This document shows positions 36,848 through 48,830 of a DNA stretch of 64,000 bases, one piece after another. The DNA is taken from positions 30,012,401-30,076,400 of the forward strand of contig NC_080716.1 in NCBI RefSeq assembly GCF_019097595.1, written 5' to 3'. How positions within the stretch are numbered: the first letter of the stretch is position 1; every line of letters starts with the position of its first letter. Under the pieces are notes generated by a model. It ran no database searches. It was not told the origin of the DNA and saw nothing but the letters and a program-made list of their open reading frames with translations. The DNA is from Hemibagrus wyckioides (lineage: Eukaryota > Chordata > Actinopteri > Siluriformes > Bagridae). A program made the translations under genes and the position numbers.

Positions 36848-37170
36848 AAATTAATTAAATAATCTAAATATAAAACTGTATTCAGAAGTACAAAATGTAT
36901 TCCATAAGAGAAATTGTTTGTGTGGAAACAAGTTCTTCTATTTAGTCCTGTACACAGAACAGTGACAGTATTTTTATTTATTTATTATTTAGAAAATATT
37001 TTAATTTAAATATTTTAAATGTTATTTAAAATGTATTTTTTACAGATGGTAGTTTAGATTTCCTGAATAAGATTTAATCTTATATGTGTTCTGTGTGTCT
37101 AAATTCTGCTGTTTTCATTAATAGACTGAATGTTTATGTTAATTTATGTCTGTTTCTGTTTCCTTTTTAG
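36848..37170 (+). other. Intron before S2
   Basis: AT-rich, with another decayed piece of the promoter segment at 36925-36975 and a good polypyrimidine tract (TTTCCTTTTTAG) ending in the acceptor at 37169-37170. Confidence 0.6.
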
Positions 37171-37206
37171 TGCTGATTTCACTTATACCAGTGGCTCAGG
37201 CTGAAG
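37171..37206 (+). CDS. Signal-peptide exon S2, gene B
   Basis: A 36-base mini-exon, phase 1 at both ends, acceptor AG at 37169-37170 and donor GTGATT at 37207. It reads LLISLIPVAQAEG across its junctions, completing the hydrophobic signal peptide begun by S1 and ending just after the predicted cleavage point (AQA). Short second signal exons are characteristic of Fc receptor and FCRL genes. Confidence 0.82.
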
Positions 37207-37629
37207 GTGATTAAATATATAGTTTATCCTTTATATTGTCTGCAGATTTGATTTATTTTGGGGCTGAGAAGGTTGTGCACAATTTGGTAATTTGAATAAA
37301 TAGTTTTACACTCGAACAAATAGTTTATGCTTTATGCTATATATGAATGACTTAACACTCAAATAGTTTTATACTGCTTAAATGTCTTAACATATTAAAT
37401 ATAAAAGAGCACAAGTTTATTGACAGCAGCACAAGAGAGCAACTGACATAACTAGTACTAAATAAAATGCTCCATGATGCCCCTGGTTTCTTAATATTAA
37501 GCAGGTTACAGATATCAGTATCAACAAGTAACAAAAACATGTACTCATACTCACTCTAAACATGATATTAGTAGTGTAGACTTGGGAATGACTTTATGTA
37601 AGGTTTATTAACAACAGAATGTTTTATAG
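37207..37629 (+). other. Intron S2 to D1; duplication start
   Basis: From 37527 the sequence repeats positions 1-103 of the window almost exactly, so the visible homology with unit A begins here; the true duplication start may lie further left in unit A, outside the window. Confidence 0.75.
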
Positions 37630-37923
37630 GGAGTCCTAAAGCTGTGGTGTCCATAAACCCTGATACACATGTGTTCACTGGAGAGAGTGTTACTCTCAGA
37701 TGTAACATCCAGGGAGGAGGAGACACTCAGTGGACTTACAGATGGGAAAAAAAAAATAACGGTTTTACAGGAGAAAGACAGAAATTATACAAAGACAACA
37801 CAATGCAAGAGTTCATAATCTGGTCTGTTAAAGACTCTGACAGTGGTACCTACACCTGCAGAGGACATGGGAGAGACTCTCAGAGTTCAGAGATCAGTGA
37901 TGCTGTTACACTGACTGTATCAG
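37630..37923 (+). CDS. Ig exon D1, gene B
   Basis: The exon is 294 bases, phase 1-1, acceptor AG at 37628-37629, donor GTGAGT at 37924. It reads SPKAVVSINPDTHVF, first Cys in VTLRCNIQ, Trp in WTYRWEKK, then the motif DSDSGTYTCRGHGR with the second Cys, ending AVTLTVSG. It is intact, unlike the unit A counterpart. An eight-to-nine-base A run (37748-37756) inside the exon is a slippage risk. This is the membrane-distal domain of the mature protein. Confidence 0.9.
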
Positions 37924-38790
37924 GTGAGTCTGTGGGTGTTTTTGAGCTGTCAGTAACTGAGTCCCTGTTTCTTTAATGTTGATTTTCACTTCCCTGTCCA
38001 GTAGACACCAATTTCTTTCAAAAGAATCATCATGATGTCTTTTTCAGTAACATCTGGGTATTATATAAGTTTTTTTTTTTTTCTTAAATAAATCTTGTAC
38101 TTTCACTCTTGAAAATGCTCAGTTATCATGTGGTGTCGCTCTTTGAGCATCTTTCTCTGTGGGCAGCTTCTTTAATAGACTCCTTTAAAACTTTAGCTTC
38201 TGATTAGTCCCTTTAATAGCCGATTATTATTATTATTATTATTATTATTAGTAGTAGTAGTAGTAGTAGTAGTAGTTTTTATTCAGCTGAAAAAAAAAAT
38301 CAATTTTGTTGTTAATAAGTGTGCTCTGTAAATAAAGGATGATTTATATTTGGTTATTATATTATATATTAGTTAAAATGAATATTTGGTTCTAGAATTG
38401 AATTGACATCTATATAAATCACATTTTGTCTTCACTAAAACCCCAGACTTTTACTACTTTGATGGTTAGACTGACAAATGATGATTAATGTTTCTCAGCT
38501 AGATGATTATGTTCAGCTGCAGAATGCCTGTAGATTTTTGAAAAAAGTCCTCTGTCATTTACTGTAAGAAGTCATGTTTTTGCTCATTTTTAGGAATATG
38601 CAGATACATATATAGATAGTAATGAGGATTTATGCAGGATCCATAAATTAACAAATACAGCAAATACAGTTTTTTAACACTTCAATCCAATCATGAATTT
38701 TATTAAATTGAATTCCAGCCATGTAAGAAAACATACAACTGTAACATCTTGTATCAAATGTTAAAAATAAACATTTTAGACAAAAAGCAT
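37924..38790 (+). other. Intron after D1, gene B
   Basis: It aligns with 385-1260 of unit A. Contains (TTA)n followed by (TAG)n at about 38225-38274. Homology stops at about 38790, where a LINE nest begins. Confidence 0.7.
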
Positions 38791-38885
38791 TTCAAATAAA
38801 GTCAAGAAGCTTTTATTGTATTTTGAACTATATAATTGACACAGTACATAGTAAAATGAAACAATGTTTCTCCAGGACCCTGGTG

Positions 38886-41800
38886 CTGTTTCCAAGATGG
38901 CGCCGGTGAGGTCGGCTGTCATCACGACTGCTCCGACCCCTTTTTCTGTGTTTTTGTTTTTTAAGTTAACTTTCAGTACAGTAGGACTGGCAAATTCTAC
39001 ACAATAGAGTGCATTAGATATGATAAAGATACCCTTATTTCTACTGGTATACAATGTACTCACAATTCCACGTTTTTAACCCCGAATCCAAGCTGGCCGA
39101 GTGAGATCCTGAGGGAGAACAAAGGACGAGACCTGAAGCGGCAGCCCCGGGGGAAACGAGCTGGCATCAGGAACAGGCTGAGAGCCCGTGCACACCGCAC
39201 ACCTCTGCCTAGCATCCTGCTCGCCAACATCCAGTCGCTGGAGAACAAGCTCGATGACCTCAGGGCCAGGGTAAAGTTCCAGAGAGACATTCAGGACTGC
39301 AATCTCCTCTGCTTCACCGAGACATGGCTGAACCCAGCGGTACCGGACCATGCCATCCAGCTGGGCCGAGTTCTTCTCGGTTCACCACATGGACAGAACA
39401 CTGGAATCCGGGAAGTCAAGGGTAGGCGGTGTGTGTTTAATGGTGAACAGTAGCTGGTGCAACAGCGCAAGCATTGTTCCTCTCACACGATCCTGCACAC
39501 CCAACCTGGAACTATTGACCATCAAATGTCGTCCTTTTTATCTTCCTCTGGAGTTTCCATCAGTCATAGTCAGCGCCGTTTATATTCCACCTCTGGCGGA
39601 CACGGACACTGCTTTATGCGAGCTGCATGAAGCTCTCACTCAGCACCTGACACAACACCGGGACGCTGTGCTTATTGTGGCAGGGGACTTTATCAGTGCC
39701 AACCTCAAACGTGCAGCGCCAAACTTTTATCAGCACATCAGCTGCCCCACCAGGAGTGAAAGGACACTGGACCACTGTTACACAACAGTCAGAGACGGCT
39801 ACAAGGCACAATCTCACCAACCGTTTGGGAAATCCGACCACGCCACCATCTTCCTCATGCCAAAATATAAACAAAGGCTCAAACAGGAAGTTCCGGCTCA
39901 CAGGGAGGTCGCCTGCTGGATGGACCAATCGGTGGCCGCTCTACATGATGCAGACTGGGACACATTCCAGTGCAGCTCTGATGACATGAATGTGTTTACG
40001 GAAGTGGTTGTGGGATTCATCAGGAAACTAGCAGATGATACTGTGCAGAAAACCACCATCAGAACGTTTCCCAATCAGCAGCCGTGGGTGGATAAGACCA
40101 TCCACGATGCTCTGAGATCTCGCACCGCTGCCTACAATGCGGAACTTGTGTCGGGTGACATGGACTCATACAGGGCTGCGTCATACAACGTGTGGAAAGC
40201 AGTGAATGAGGCAAAGCAACGCTGTGGGAGGAAACTAAAATCACAGCTCCAACAGAGTGACTCTAGGATCCTGTGGCAGGGATTAAGGACAATAACAGAC
40301 TATAAAGCACCAACATCCGGTATGATGAATGCAGAAGAGTCTCTGGCAGATGAGCTGAACACCTTCTACGCTCGCTTTGAGGCTGCAGCTAACGATGCTA
40401 ATGCTACAGCTAATGCTAATAGCTGCAGACAGGAAGAGGATGCCAACACCGGAAGTGTGTTCATCATCTCCGAGCATGACGTGAGGAGACCCTTCAGGAG
40501 AGTGAACACCAGGAAAGCAGCAGGACCAGACGGAATCTCAGGTCAAGTCCCCAGAGCCTGCACTGACCAGCTAGCACCAGTGTTCACAGACAAATTCAAC
40601 CTCTCCTTAACTCAGTCGGCAAGCCCCATGTGCTTCAAAGAGTCCATCATTGTTCCTGTCCCGAAGAAGCCCCATCCTGTTTCCCTCTATGACTACCACC
40701 CTGTAGCCATGACCTCAGTAGTGATGAAGTGCTTTGAGCGGCTGGTCAGAGACTTCATCATCACTTCACTACCAGATACCCTGGATCCACTACAGTTCGC
40801 CTACCGTCTGAACCGCTCAACCGATGATGCCATCTCCCACCTCCTTCACACATCACTCACTCACCTGGACCCTAGAAAGGGGAATTATGTTAGACTGCTG
40901 TTTGTCGGATCCCCAATTTCCTAACTGGCAGACCACAGTCAGTAAGGATGGGCATACATGTCTTAGCCTCACTCACCCTCAGCACTGGAGCCCCTCAGGG
41001 TTGTGTTCTGCTGTACTCTTTGTATACGTATGACTGCATGGCCACTACCAACTCCACCTACATCATCAAGTTTGCTGACGACACCATTGTGGTCGGTTTG
41101 ATCTCTGACAACAATGAGATGGCCTACCTGGAGGAGATAGATGGCCTACTCTGGAGAACTGGTGCCAGAGGAACAACCTCGACCTTAATGTCAGCAAGAC
41201 TAAGGAGCTGATAGTCATGGTCCTTTCACATCAACACTGTGGTGAAGAAGGCCCGGCAGCATCTCTTCCACCTCAGACGCTTGAGAGATTTTAGACTGCC
41301 TGCTAAGGTGCTTAGGAACTTTTACTCCTGCACCACAGAGAGCATCCAGATGGGAAACATCACCACCTGGTTCGGGAACAGCACCATGCAGGACAGATGA
41401 GGTCTCTCAACCAGAACTCCACACAGGACTCAACTGATTGGACTTGCAATGCTTCCTACACACATTTTGGAACACACCAAACTGTACCGTACATTTGCAC
41501 ATTACAGGATTGTGACACACAATACATAAAACATAAACATATATGGCAAATATATAGGACGTTCTGGTCCCGTTTATACACAAAGAGGACTTGTGCACAT
41601 CTGCACTTTAAGATGGACCATACCACTGCTCTCATCATCTCATCACCTTATTTCACTAAATGACCATCCAGTACTGCTGCTGTCTGCACCTTGCACATTA
41701 TCACACACATTCACTTTATATAGTTCTGTATAATACAGTTATTTACATTTTACATTTTTATATAGTTCTGTATAATACAGTTGTTTACATTTTACATTTT

Positions 41801-42184
41801 TATATAGTTCTGTATAATACAGTGTAATACAGTTTACATTTTACATATCTTACATTTCTTATATATATTCTATATTTTATATACATATTCTGTATACACA
41901 GATACCCTACCTTACTTTATTTATATTTATATTTTTATTTTATTTATATTATATTCTAGTTTTATTTACCTACTGTGAATTGTAGTTTTCTATATTTTAT
42001 AATTGTAGTTTTTTTATATTTTATATTACGTATTTTATATTTTACATTTTTAGTGCTTATTCCTTTTCCTTTTCAAAGGTCAAAGCAAATAGTCATGTAA
42101 CCATTTCACTGCATATCATAATGTGTACAGTTATGTATGTGACAAATGTGACAGATAAAATTTGAATTTGAATTTTGAATTTGA
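38886..42184 (+). mobile_element. Inner LINE, sense, L2/CR1-like, defective
   Basis: It begins with a GATGGCGCCGG-type 5' end (38896). The ORF2 N-terminus at about 39109-39350 (SILLANIQSLENK, LLCFTETWLNP) is one frame away from the main 39350-40924 frame. The main frame continues the APE domain (AEFFSVHHMDRT, VYIPPLAD, IVAGDF, LDHCYT, KSDHATI) and the start of the reverse transcriptase (IIVPVPKKPHP, LQFAYRLNRSTDD). The palm is cut after YVRLLFV and resumes at 40948 with LSTGAPQGCVL and IKFADDTIVV (FADD at 41071-41082). A further deletion follows near 41215. The 3' UTR is AT-rich, with terminal TTTGAAT repeats at 42160-42184. Dead element. Confidence 0.88.
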
Positions 42185-43795
42185 ACATAAAACAACATAA
42201 CATATATTTACAAAACAAAACAATAACACTACACTAAAGACAGAGTAGATGTAGTTGTCCTAGCTATAGTACATAAAGTGCAACGTGTGAAACCTGGTGC
42301 AAACAGTGCAAGACAAACAACACAAAACAGGATAAAAATGTGTAAAATAGAAGAAGAACTGTAAACAAGTGTGTTCTTATAAGCATATATGCTTGTAAAC
42401 ATATACGTATAGCAGCGGTTGGTGACATTTTGAAATGTGCAAAAATAGCAACAGCAGCAACTAAATAGTGTTTTGTCAATGTTCAGAGACAGGTTGTTGG
42501 TTTTACACCAGGCTGTTAGTTGTTGCACCTCCTCTCTGTATGCTGACTTTTCATTTTTGCTGATGAGACCCACTACGGCTATGTCATCAGTATAGTTGAT
42601 GATGTGGTTGGAGCTGTGCATTGCTGCACAGTCTTGAGTAAGCAGAGTGAACAGAGCAGAGTGAGCAGAGTGAAGGGGCCCCACTGCTCAGTGTGGTGGT
42701 GCTGGAGATGCTGTTCCCAATCTCGACTGACTGAGGTCTCCCAGTCAGAAAGTCCAGGATCAAGTTACAGAGGGAAGTGTTCAGGCCCAGCAGGCTCAGC
42801 TTCCCAATTAGGTGCTGAGGGATGATTGTACTGAATGCTGAACTAAAATCTATGAACATCATTTGTACGTATGTGTTCTTATTGTCCAGGTAGGTAAGGG
42901 GCAGATGGAGGGTTGTGGTGATAGTATTGTCCGTGGAGCAGTTCGGGCTATATGCAAACTGCATGGGGTCCAGTGAGGGTAGTAGCTAGGTCTTAATGTG
43001 CCTCATGATGAGCCTCTCAAAGCATTTCATTCTTCTTCTTCAGCACGGGGATGATGATTGTTGTCCTGAGGCACATAGGCACTCTACCAGAAATGTTGTC
43101 TGGTCTTGCAGACTTCCATGGTTTAATTCTGCACAGAGTTCTCCCATCATCCGTGGATAGGCGGAGCACCTGGTCATTGGGAGGAGGGATGGTCTTCCTC
43201 ATGGCTACATTGTTGTGTACCTCAAACCCAGCATAGAAGTCATTCAGCGCTCCTGGGAGGGAGGCGTCACTGTCATGTAGTTCGTCATCGCCTGCGTGCC
43301 CTGCCACATGTGCCTGGAAGTGGCCATGGATTCTCTGGGTGTGTGCGCACTTCAACTCTCTGATGGCTTGGGGCAGTTTGGCCCAGGCTGTTTTTAATGC
43401 CATCTTTTCCCCTGCTCTGAAGGCGGAGTCTCTAGAGTTCAGTAGCGCACACACCTTTGTGGTCATTTACAGCTTCTGGTTAGAGCGTGTGGTGATGGTC
43501 TTGGAGCTGGTCATATCATTACTGCACTTGCCAATGTAGCTGGTCACTGATGCCATGTACTCCTTCAAGTTGATAGACTCACCATTGGTTGCAGCCTCCC
43601 CGAACATATGCTAGTCAGAGCACTCAAAACAGTCCGGAAGAGCAGAGGTGTCTCCTGCTGGCCAGGTTTTCACCTGTTTCAGAACTGGTTTAGAGCATCC
43701 GATGAGCGATGTGTATGCTGGAATTAACATTACAGAGATGTGGTCTAAGTAGCTGAGGTGGGGCGGGGCTCTGCACAAAGAGCGCCAGGGATTTT
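42185..43795 (-). mobile_element. Outer LINE, antisense, L2/CR1-like, defective
   Basis: Minus-strand pieces in order: the linker before RT at 43466-43017 ([35 protein letters not shown]), the RT palm at 42964-42587 ([26 protein letters not shown]), and the region with YTDD in place of the FADD/YADD box at 42684-42229 ([21 protein letters not shown]). Frames are broken between pieces. Endonuclease homology lies upstream near 43700-43600. The 3' tail is interrupted by the inner LINE, with its end at 38800-38885. Confidence 0.85.
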
Positions 43796-43951
43796 AAACA
43801 AAAAAAAGATCCAAGGCATACAACAAGGAATAGCAAACCACCTGCTAGCATCCCCTCTGGTGGTCTGGCAGTGAATTGTCCCAGTAGTTCCTTACACATC
43901 TGTTGTAAAGTGAAAAGCAGCTCTGACTCCTTCATCATTTTATACCAACAG

Positions 43952-44230
43952 CAAAACCCAAACTGACTGTGAGAGTGAATCCTCAGAGCTCCGTCTACAC
44001 TGGAGACACCGTCACTCTGAGCTGTGAGCTGCAGCAGGAGACTGGATGGAAGTTTCAATGGTACAAAAATAACACACAGTTGGAGAATCTAAACAGTGAA
44101 TACAGGAAAACACTTAAAGTGACCGTTGATAATGTAGGAGAAACAGAGTACAAGTGTTGGGCAAACAGGAGAAATTACCACAACAGCTATGACACAGAGC
44201 TCAGTGATCCTGTCAAGATTACAGTGAGAG
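43952..44230 (+). CDS. Ig exon D2-1, gene B
   Basis: The exon is 279 bases, phase 1-1, acceptor AG at 43950-43951, donor GTATGT at 44231. Ig signature: KPKLTVRVNPQSS, TLSCEL, WKFQWYKNN, YKCWANRRN, LSDPVKITVRG. It is the positional partner of 1333-1620 in gene A, with which it shares the upstream 60 bases. Confidence 0.9.
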
Positions 44231-44496
44231 GTATGTCATGACTTTTTGTCTTTTCATCATAGTTTTGTTTAGAAAAAATATTACTTAATTATTGTAATTC
44301 CTTGCTATTCCAGTTTGTTTACAATAATCTTGAAAAACATATGTTTAAAAGTATTTCTCATTTGAGATCTGCTGTAATGTAAGTGAGAACAGTTTTAAGT
44401 GTTAAACATGAATTTACTGTAATTGAAAATATAAAATATTACACAAACCAAAAATTAAAGTTGTTCATTTCAGTTAACATTTGAAAATTTGTCCAT
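44231..44496 (+). other. Intron start after D2-1, gene B
   Basis: Matches 1621-1746 of unit A for about 120 bases, then unique AT-rich DNA. Confidence 0.6.
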
Positions 44497-45030
44497 TTTG
44501 GAATGGGTGGAGAAAGGTGTTGGGAGTTCTGTGTGATAGAAAAATATCAGCAAGAATCAAGGGGAAGATGTACAAGACAGTGGTGAGACTGGTCTTTTGT
44601 ATGGTTTAGAGACAGTGTCACTGAGGAAGAGACAGGAGTCAGATCTGGAGGAAGTAGAGCTGAAGATGTTGAGGTTCTCTTTGGGAGTGACACGGTTGGA
44701 CAGGATTAGGAACGAGTACATCAGAGGGACAGCTCATGCTGGATGTTTGAGGGACAAAGTTAGGGAGGCCAGATTAAGATGGTTTGGACATGTCCAGAGG
44801 AGGGAGAGTGAGTATATTGGTAGGGGAATGTTGGACATGGAGCTTCCAGGCAGGAGGCAAAGAGGAAGGCCAAAGAGGAGGTATATGGATGTAATAAATG
44901 AGGATATGATGCTAGTGGGTGCAAGTGTTGAGGATGGAGAATATAGGAATAGGTAGAGAGAGATGATTCACTGTGGCCACCCCTGAAAGGAAAAGCCGAA
45001 AGAAGAAGAAGATTATTATTAGTATTAACC
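44497..45030 (+). mobile_element. RTE-type LINE 3' end
   Basis: The frame at 44597-44956 reads the C-terminus of an RTE/BovB-like ORF2: KMLRFSLGVTRLDRIRN, YIRGTAHAG, EARLRWFGHVQRRE, PGRRQRGRPKRRYMD. After a stop, the usual end (CGHP, KEKPKEEE) is readable to about 45010, followed by (GAA/TTA)n. A 5'-truncated insertion, sense with respect to gene B, absent from unit A. Confidence 0.85.
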
Positions 45031-46235
45031 AATGTTAACATTATTAACTACTGAATTCATATACTCTATAACTAGTTTCTACTCTCAACCACACATATTA
45101 TTACTATTATTACTATTGTTATGTGTTATTACAAAAAGAAGAAAATAAATGTTCTTGTGTAAAAAATACAACCACAAAAACCTTCAAAGAATAACAATTA
45201 CACTGATTGCTATGTCATCTTTTACAATAATGCCAACAATCAATTTTTTATTTTTTATTTTTTTGCAAAAGCACAGAGATTTCTAAATTTATGAAATAAC
45301 CAGTAATGTGAATCTTCTCAAAGTGTACAGGCAAATCTACATCATAATAAATCATCCGTTGTTTCAAAAAGTATATAGCTCTTTGACATAGGCCTTCATA
45401 ATTATGGTATTGTGAAAATTTGGGCTAGTGAGATCAGGTTCATTCACCAAAAGCTCTGGAAGATGAGGAACATTACTATGACGTAAATTGTATGGCATTT
45501 GAAAACTAGATTGTGGGATATATTCATAAGATATTTCCAGTTTTATCTAAAAAGTGCATTTACTTTGGTAAAATAAATATTTGTTCTTATTTAATGCATA
45601 TCTACAATTCCATAACTGGGTGTTATGGGGAGAGAAATTACTGATATTATCCATGTGTGTTTATTCTTCCACATCCATGATCTAGTGTTTGTTTTTGCTT
45701 TGTTTCTGTCACATTTTTATAGTTTATTTTTTCTCTGTAAATAAATGAACTTTTACACTTGTACCTGCCTCCAGCCCCATAATGTGACAAAAACAGGAAC
45801 TAACTTGTTTTGCAGGCATTTCACAACAGTAACTGTAAATATAAATGTATGAAAATTACACTGTGTCATTCAATAAATAATTAAACTGTAATCATTGGCA
45901 CATGCTGTTAAAAATAATCGGGAAACAGGAAGTCTATAACAGTGTTAGACAGAGTGTTTTATTACTTAAACTATGTTAAAAGAAGAAAAAATACACAATA
46001 TAGAGTTCCTCCAAAACCAGAAGTGAATGCGTGAGACATGTAAGAAAATATTTTCACAAATTGTTATAAAGTGTTAAGGGTTAAATACAACTTCACTGTA
46101 ATTCAAAAAACCTGCCCTATGCTGTGATTATAATTATAATTTTTCTTTTCAGCTGGAAACTCTTGGAAATTTGTACAATTTTTTTTGATAGTTGTTTATT
46201 TTCTGTACAAATAATTTTTCATTTGGGATCAACAG
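45031..46235 (+). other. Intron before D2-2, gene B
   Basis: 45170-45765 matches 12340-12960 of unit A and 45765-46235 matches 14565-15046, so the unit A copy has the D2-2/D2-3 cassette and LINE fragment in between. The frame 46124-46235 upstream of the exon is open but intronic. Confidence 0.7.
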
Positions 46236-46511
46236 CAAAACCCAAACCGACTGTGAGAGTGAATCCTCAGAGCTCCGTCTACACTGGAGACACCGTCACT
46301 CTGAGCTGTGAGCTGCAGCAGGAGACTGGATGGGAGTTTCACTGGTACAGAAATAATCAGTTACAGAATCTGAACAGTGAACAAGAGAACACACTTAAAG
46401 TGACAGTCGATAATGCAGGAGAAACAGAGTACCGGTGTCGGGCAAACAGGATAAACAACAACTACTACTACTTCACAGAGTTCAGTGATCCTGTCAAGAT
46501 TACAGTGAGAG
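46236..46511 (+). CDS. Ig exon D2-2, gene B
   Basis: The exon is 276 bases, phase 1-1, acceptor AG at 46234-46235, donor GTATGT at 46512. Ig signature as in the gene A array: KPKPTVRVNPQSS, TLSCEL, WEFHWYRNN, YRCRANRINNN. Gene B has only this one copy where gene A has five. Confidence 0.9.
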
Positions 46512-47107
46512 GTATGTCATGATTTTTTCCTCTATGTTGATTACATGATTGTTAGAGGTGTAATGCTTTTACATATTGCTTAATGATATTGTCATAATTG
46601 AAAATATTGCTTTATAATATATATTTATTATATAATATATATTTACATCCACTGCAGCATTTTAAAAACATTTTATTTTATAAACAAAAACAAACAACGA
46701 ATATATTGATGCATTAAAGGAGTGAGAAAAATAGGTTGTTGATGATATGACTGTTTATAGCTGCTATAATGTAAGTGAGAACAAGAACTGATTTTGCAGA
46801 CATTCCTCAACAATAAATGTAACTTTAAATGGATAGAAAGTACAGTAACTCAGCATAATTAGTATTGATAATTATTACTCAGTTCTTAGTTGGTCTTTTG
46901 TAGTGATACAGGTCTGTGTAAAATTGTAAAGTGTTTCTGTAAGATATCGTGACTGCTGACAGATTCTAGTTACACTGACTGTATCAGGTGAGTGTGTGAG
47001 GATTTCTGGAAACACTTGAAAATATGCAGTTAGACATTCATGGAAAGCTTCTTACTGTGTATTAAATAACTCTAGAAAAGAAATATTTTGTTTTTCCTGC
47101 ATATCAG
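46512..47107 (+). other. Intron before D3, gene B, with D1 relic
   Basis: It matches 16164-16816. The D1-type exon 3' end relic lies at about 46968-46988 (TTACACTGACTGTATCAG, then GTGAGTGTG). Confidence 0.65.
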
Positions 47108-47443
47108 AAAGACCACGGGCAGTACTGAATGTATCTCTACAGAGCTGGCTGACTGAAGGAGACTCAGTGACTCTAAGCTGTGAGGTTACAGACTCCTCTA
47201 CAGACTGGACATTCAGCTGGTACACAGTTGTTCCCTACAGAGACGGCTTAACTGGAATAAATAATAATGGTGGCTATAGCGTGTATGTGGAGCTCCTCTC
47301 AGACAGCAGCAGAGGATCTGGAGGCAAATACACTCTCAGTCCTGCTGCTCTTAATCACACAGGAGTTTATATGTGCAGAGGAGAGAGAGGAGAACCAGCC
47401 CTTCACTCACAGTACAGCAATCCACAGCCACTATGGATCACTG
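47108..47443 (+). CDS. Ig exon D3, gene B
   Basis: The exon is 336 bases, phase 1-1, acceptor AG at 47106-47107, donor GTGAGG at 47444. It reads RPRAVLNVSLQSWL, LSCEVTD, FSWYTVVPY, GVYMCRGERG, PLWITG. From the first Cys onward the protein is identical to gene A D3; differences are concentrated at the N-terminal edge, suggesting gene conversion over the rest. Confidence 0.9.
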
Positions 47444-47751
47444 GTGAGGAAAATTAACTGTTGTGTTGAAGTGTAGAATAGAAAAGTGTGAATGTAAGAT
47501 CAGATTAATGCAACATTTGTTTATTCATATGTATAAGGCAGTTAAAGAGTCCTAAGTGCTAGTAGAGGATTATTGTCATGATTTTCCTTGTGTTCTCCTG
47601 TATTTTGTGATTTCTCCACTCCTTGTCACTGGTTAAATATTTTTGGTAATAAATAGGAAAATAAAAGAAATTAAGTTCTTCGTGTTTTGCCTCATTATAT
47701 TGCATGTTTCCTCTTTCGTCTTGTATTACATGGCTCTTTTTTGTGTTTAAG
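47444..47751 (+). other. Intron between D3 and D4, gene B
   Basis: Aligned with unit A at its start and end only. The minus-strand frame 47559-47801 overlaps the exon and shows no family pattern. Confidence 0.6.
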
Positions 47752-48027
47752 GTGAATCTCCTCCAGTCTCTCTGATCATCAATCCCAGCAGAATTCAACA
47801 CTTTACTAATGACTCTCTCTCACTGAGCTGTGAGGACCAGAGTAACTCTACTGGATGGACAGTGAGACGATACACACACAGTGAGAGAGTGTTAGATTGT
47901 TCACACTGGGGATCAGTTACAGGATCTACATGTAACATCAGCTTCCTCTCCACATCCTACACTGGAGTTTACTGGTGTGAGTCTGAATCTGGAGAAAACA
48001 GTAATCCTGTCCACATCACAGTGCATG
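47752..48027 (+). CDS. Ig exon D4, gene B
   Basis: The exon is 276 bases, phase 1-1, acceptor AG at 47750-47751, donor GTGAGT at 48028. It is nearly identical to gene A D4 (one visible change, SRIQHF for SRTQHF): LSLSCEDQ, LDCSHW, STCNIS, GVYWCESES, NPVHITVHG. Confidence 0.9.
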
Positions 48028-48378
48028 GTGAGTCTTCATGTAGTGTGTTTAATGTTAAAGGAAAAGAAAAATGTTCTGAGTATGAATACATGTGTGTTAG
48101 TAGTAGATACTAGTTTTACTAGGATCAGTAGATGAGCATGAAATCAAATCAATATTCTATATTAGTATATATCTGTACTGATGAATCCATAATTCAGTTG
48201 AATGTTTTCTCATGAGCTAGTGTAGGCAGTTTTCTGCAGACTTGAATTAAATATCTGCAGACTCCACAGGTTTAGAGAGTTTTACGTTATATACAGATAA
48301 ATTAGAGCACTTTTATTTATTATCTACAGACACATCATAGTGTGTGGATTTCCTTGTTTGTGATTTTCTGTGTTCTAG
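48028..48378 (+). other. Intron between D4 and D5, gene B
   Basis: Homology with unit A ends after about 29 bases. The remainder is AT-rich with no motif. Confidence 0.65.
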
Positions 48379-48627
48379 ATGGTGATGTGATCCTGGAGAG
48401 TCCTGTCCATCCTGTGACTGAGGGACATCCTCTGACTCTACGCTGTTTATATCGCAACCCAAATCCCTCAAACGTCCGAGCTGATTTCTATAAAGATGGA
48501 TCAGTTCTCCAGAACCAGAGTACAGGAGAGATGATCATCCAAACTGTCTCAAAGTCAGATGAAGGTTTCTACCACTGTAAACACCCAGAGAGAGGAGAGT
48601 CACCCCAAAGCTGGATCTCAGTCAGAT
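48379..48627 (+). CDS. Ig exon D5, gene B
   Basis: The exon is 249 bases, phase 1-1, acceptor AG at 48377-48378, donor GTGAAA at 48628 (weak). It reads DGDVILESPVHPVTEG, first Cys in LTLRCLYRN, DFYKDGSVL, second Cys in GFYHCKHPERGES, ending SWISVR. This is the typical membrane-proximal domain of fish FCRL-like receptors. One sequon (NQS). Gene A has no counterpart. Confidence 0.88.
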
Positions 48628-48722
48628 GTGAAAAAACTTTATTGATTTATTTTTATTTGAATTCACTTTTTAATATCAGAGTTTCTGTGTTTAATTGCTG
48701 CCTTTTCTCTCCTCTGTTTCAG

Positions 48723-48830
48723 TTTCAGGTTCCAGTGGTTTAACAGTAGGACTGGTTGTGGGTTTGGGATTTTTGTTCATCGCTATTCTGATCTTAATGA
48801 TCCTGCTGTGGTTCTGCAAAAGAAAAAAAG
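48723..48830 (+). CDS. Transmembrane exon, gene B
   Basis: The exon is 108 bases, phase 1-1, acceptor AG at 48721-48722, donor GTCTCA at 48831 (non-consensus after GT). It reads FSGSSGLTVGLVVGLG, then FLFIAILILMILLWF and the basic CKRKKG. There is no charged residue in the span. The polypyrimidine tract CCTTTTCTCTCCTCTGTTTC before it is strong. Confidence 0.85.

Larger units (their letters stand above)
38791..43893. mobile_element. Nested LINE insertion splitting the D1-D2 intron
   Basis: Unit A intron homology is interrupted here for about 5.1 kb and resumes at about 43893 (TGTTGTAAAGTGAAAAGCAG, matching 1284). The outer LINE is antisense (38791-38885 and 42185-43790). The inner LINE is sense (about 38886-42180), inserted in the outer 3' tail between GGTGCT and ACATAAAAC, a sequence that is continuous in the tail at 21508-21530. 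The last 100 bases (43795-43893) are of unknown origin. Confidence 0.85.

Noticed and set aside
39060..39351. Minus-strand frames opposite the LINE start
   Set aside because: Shadow of the GC-rich ORF2 N-terminus on the plus strand.
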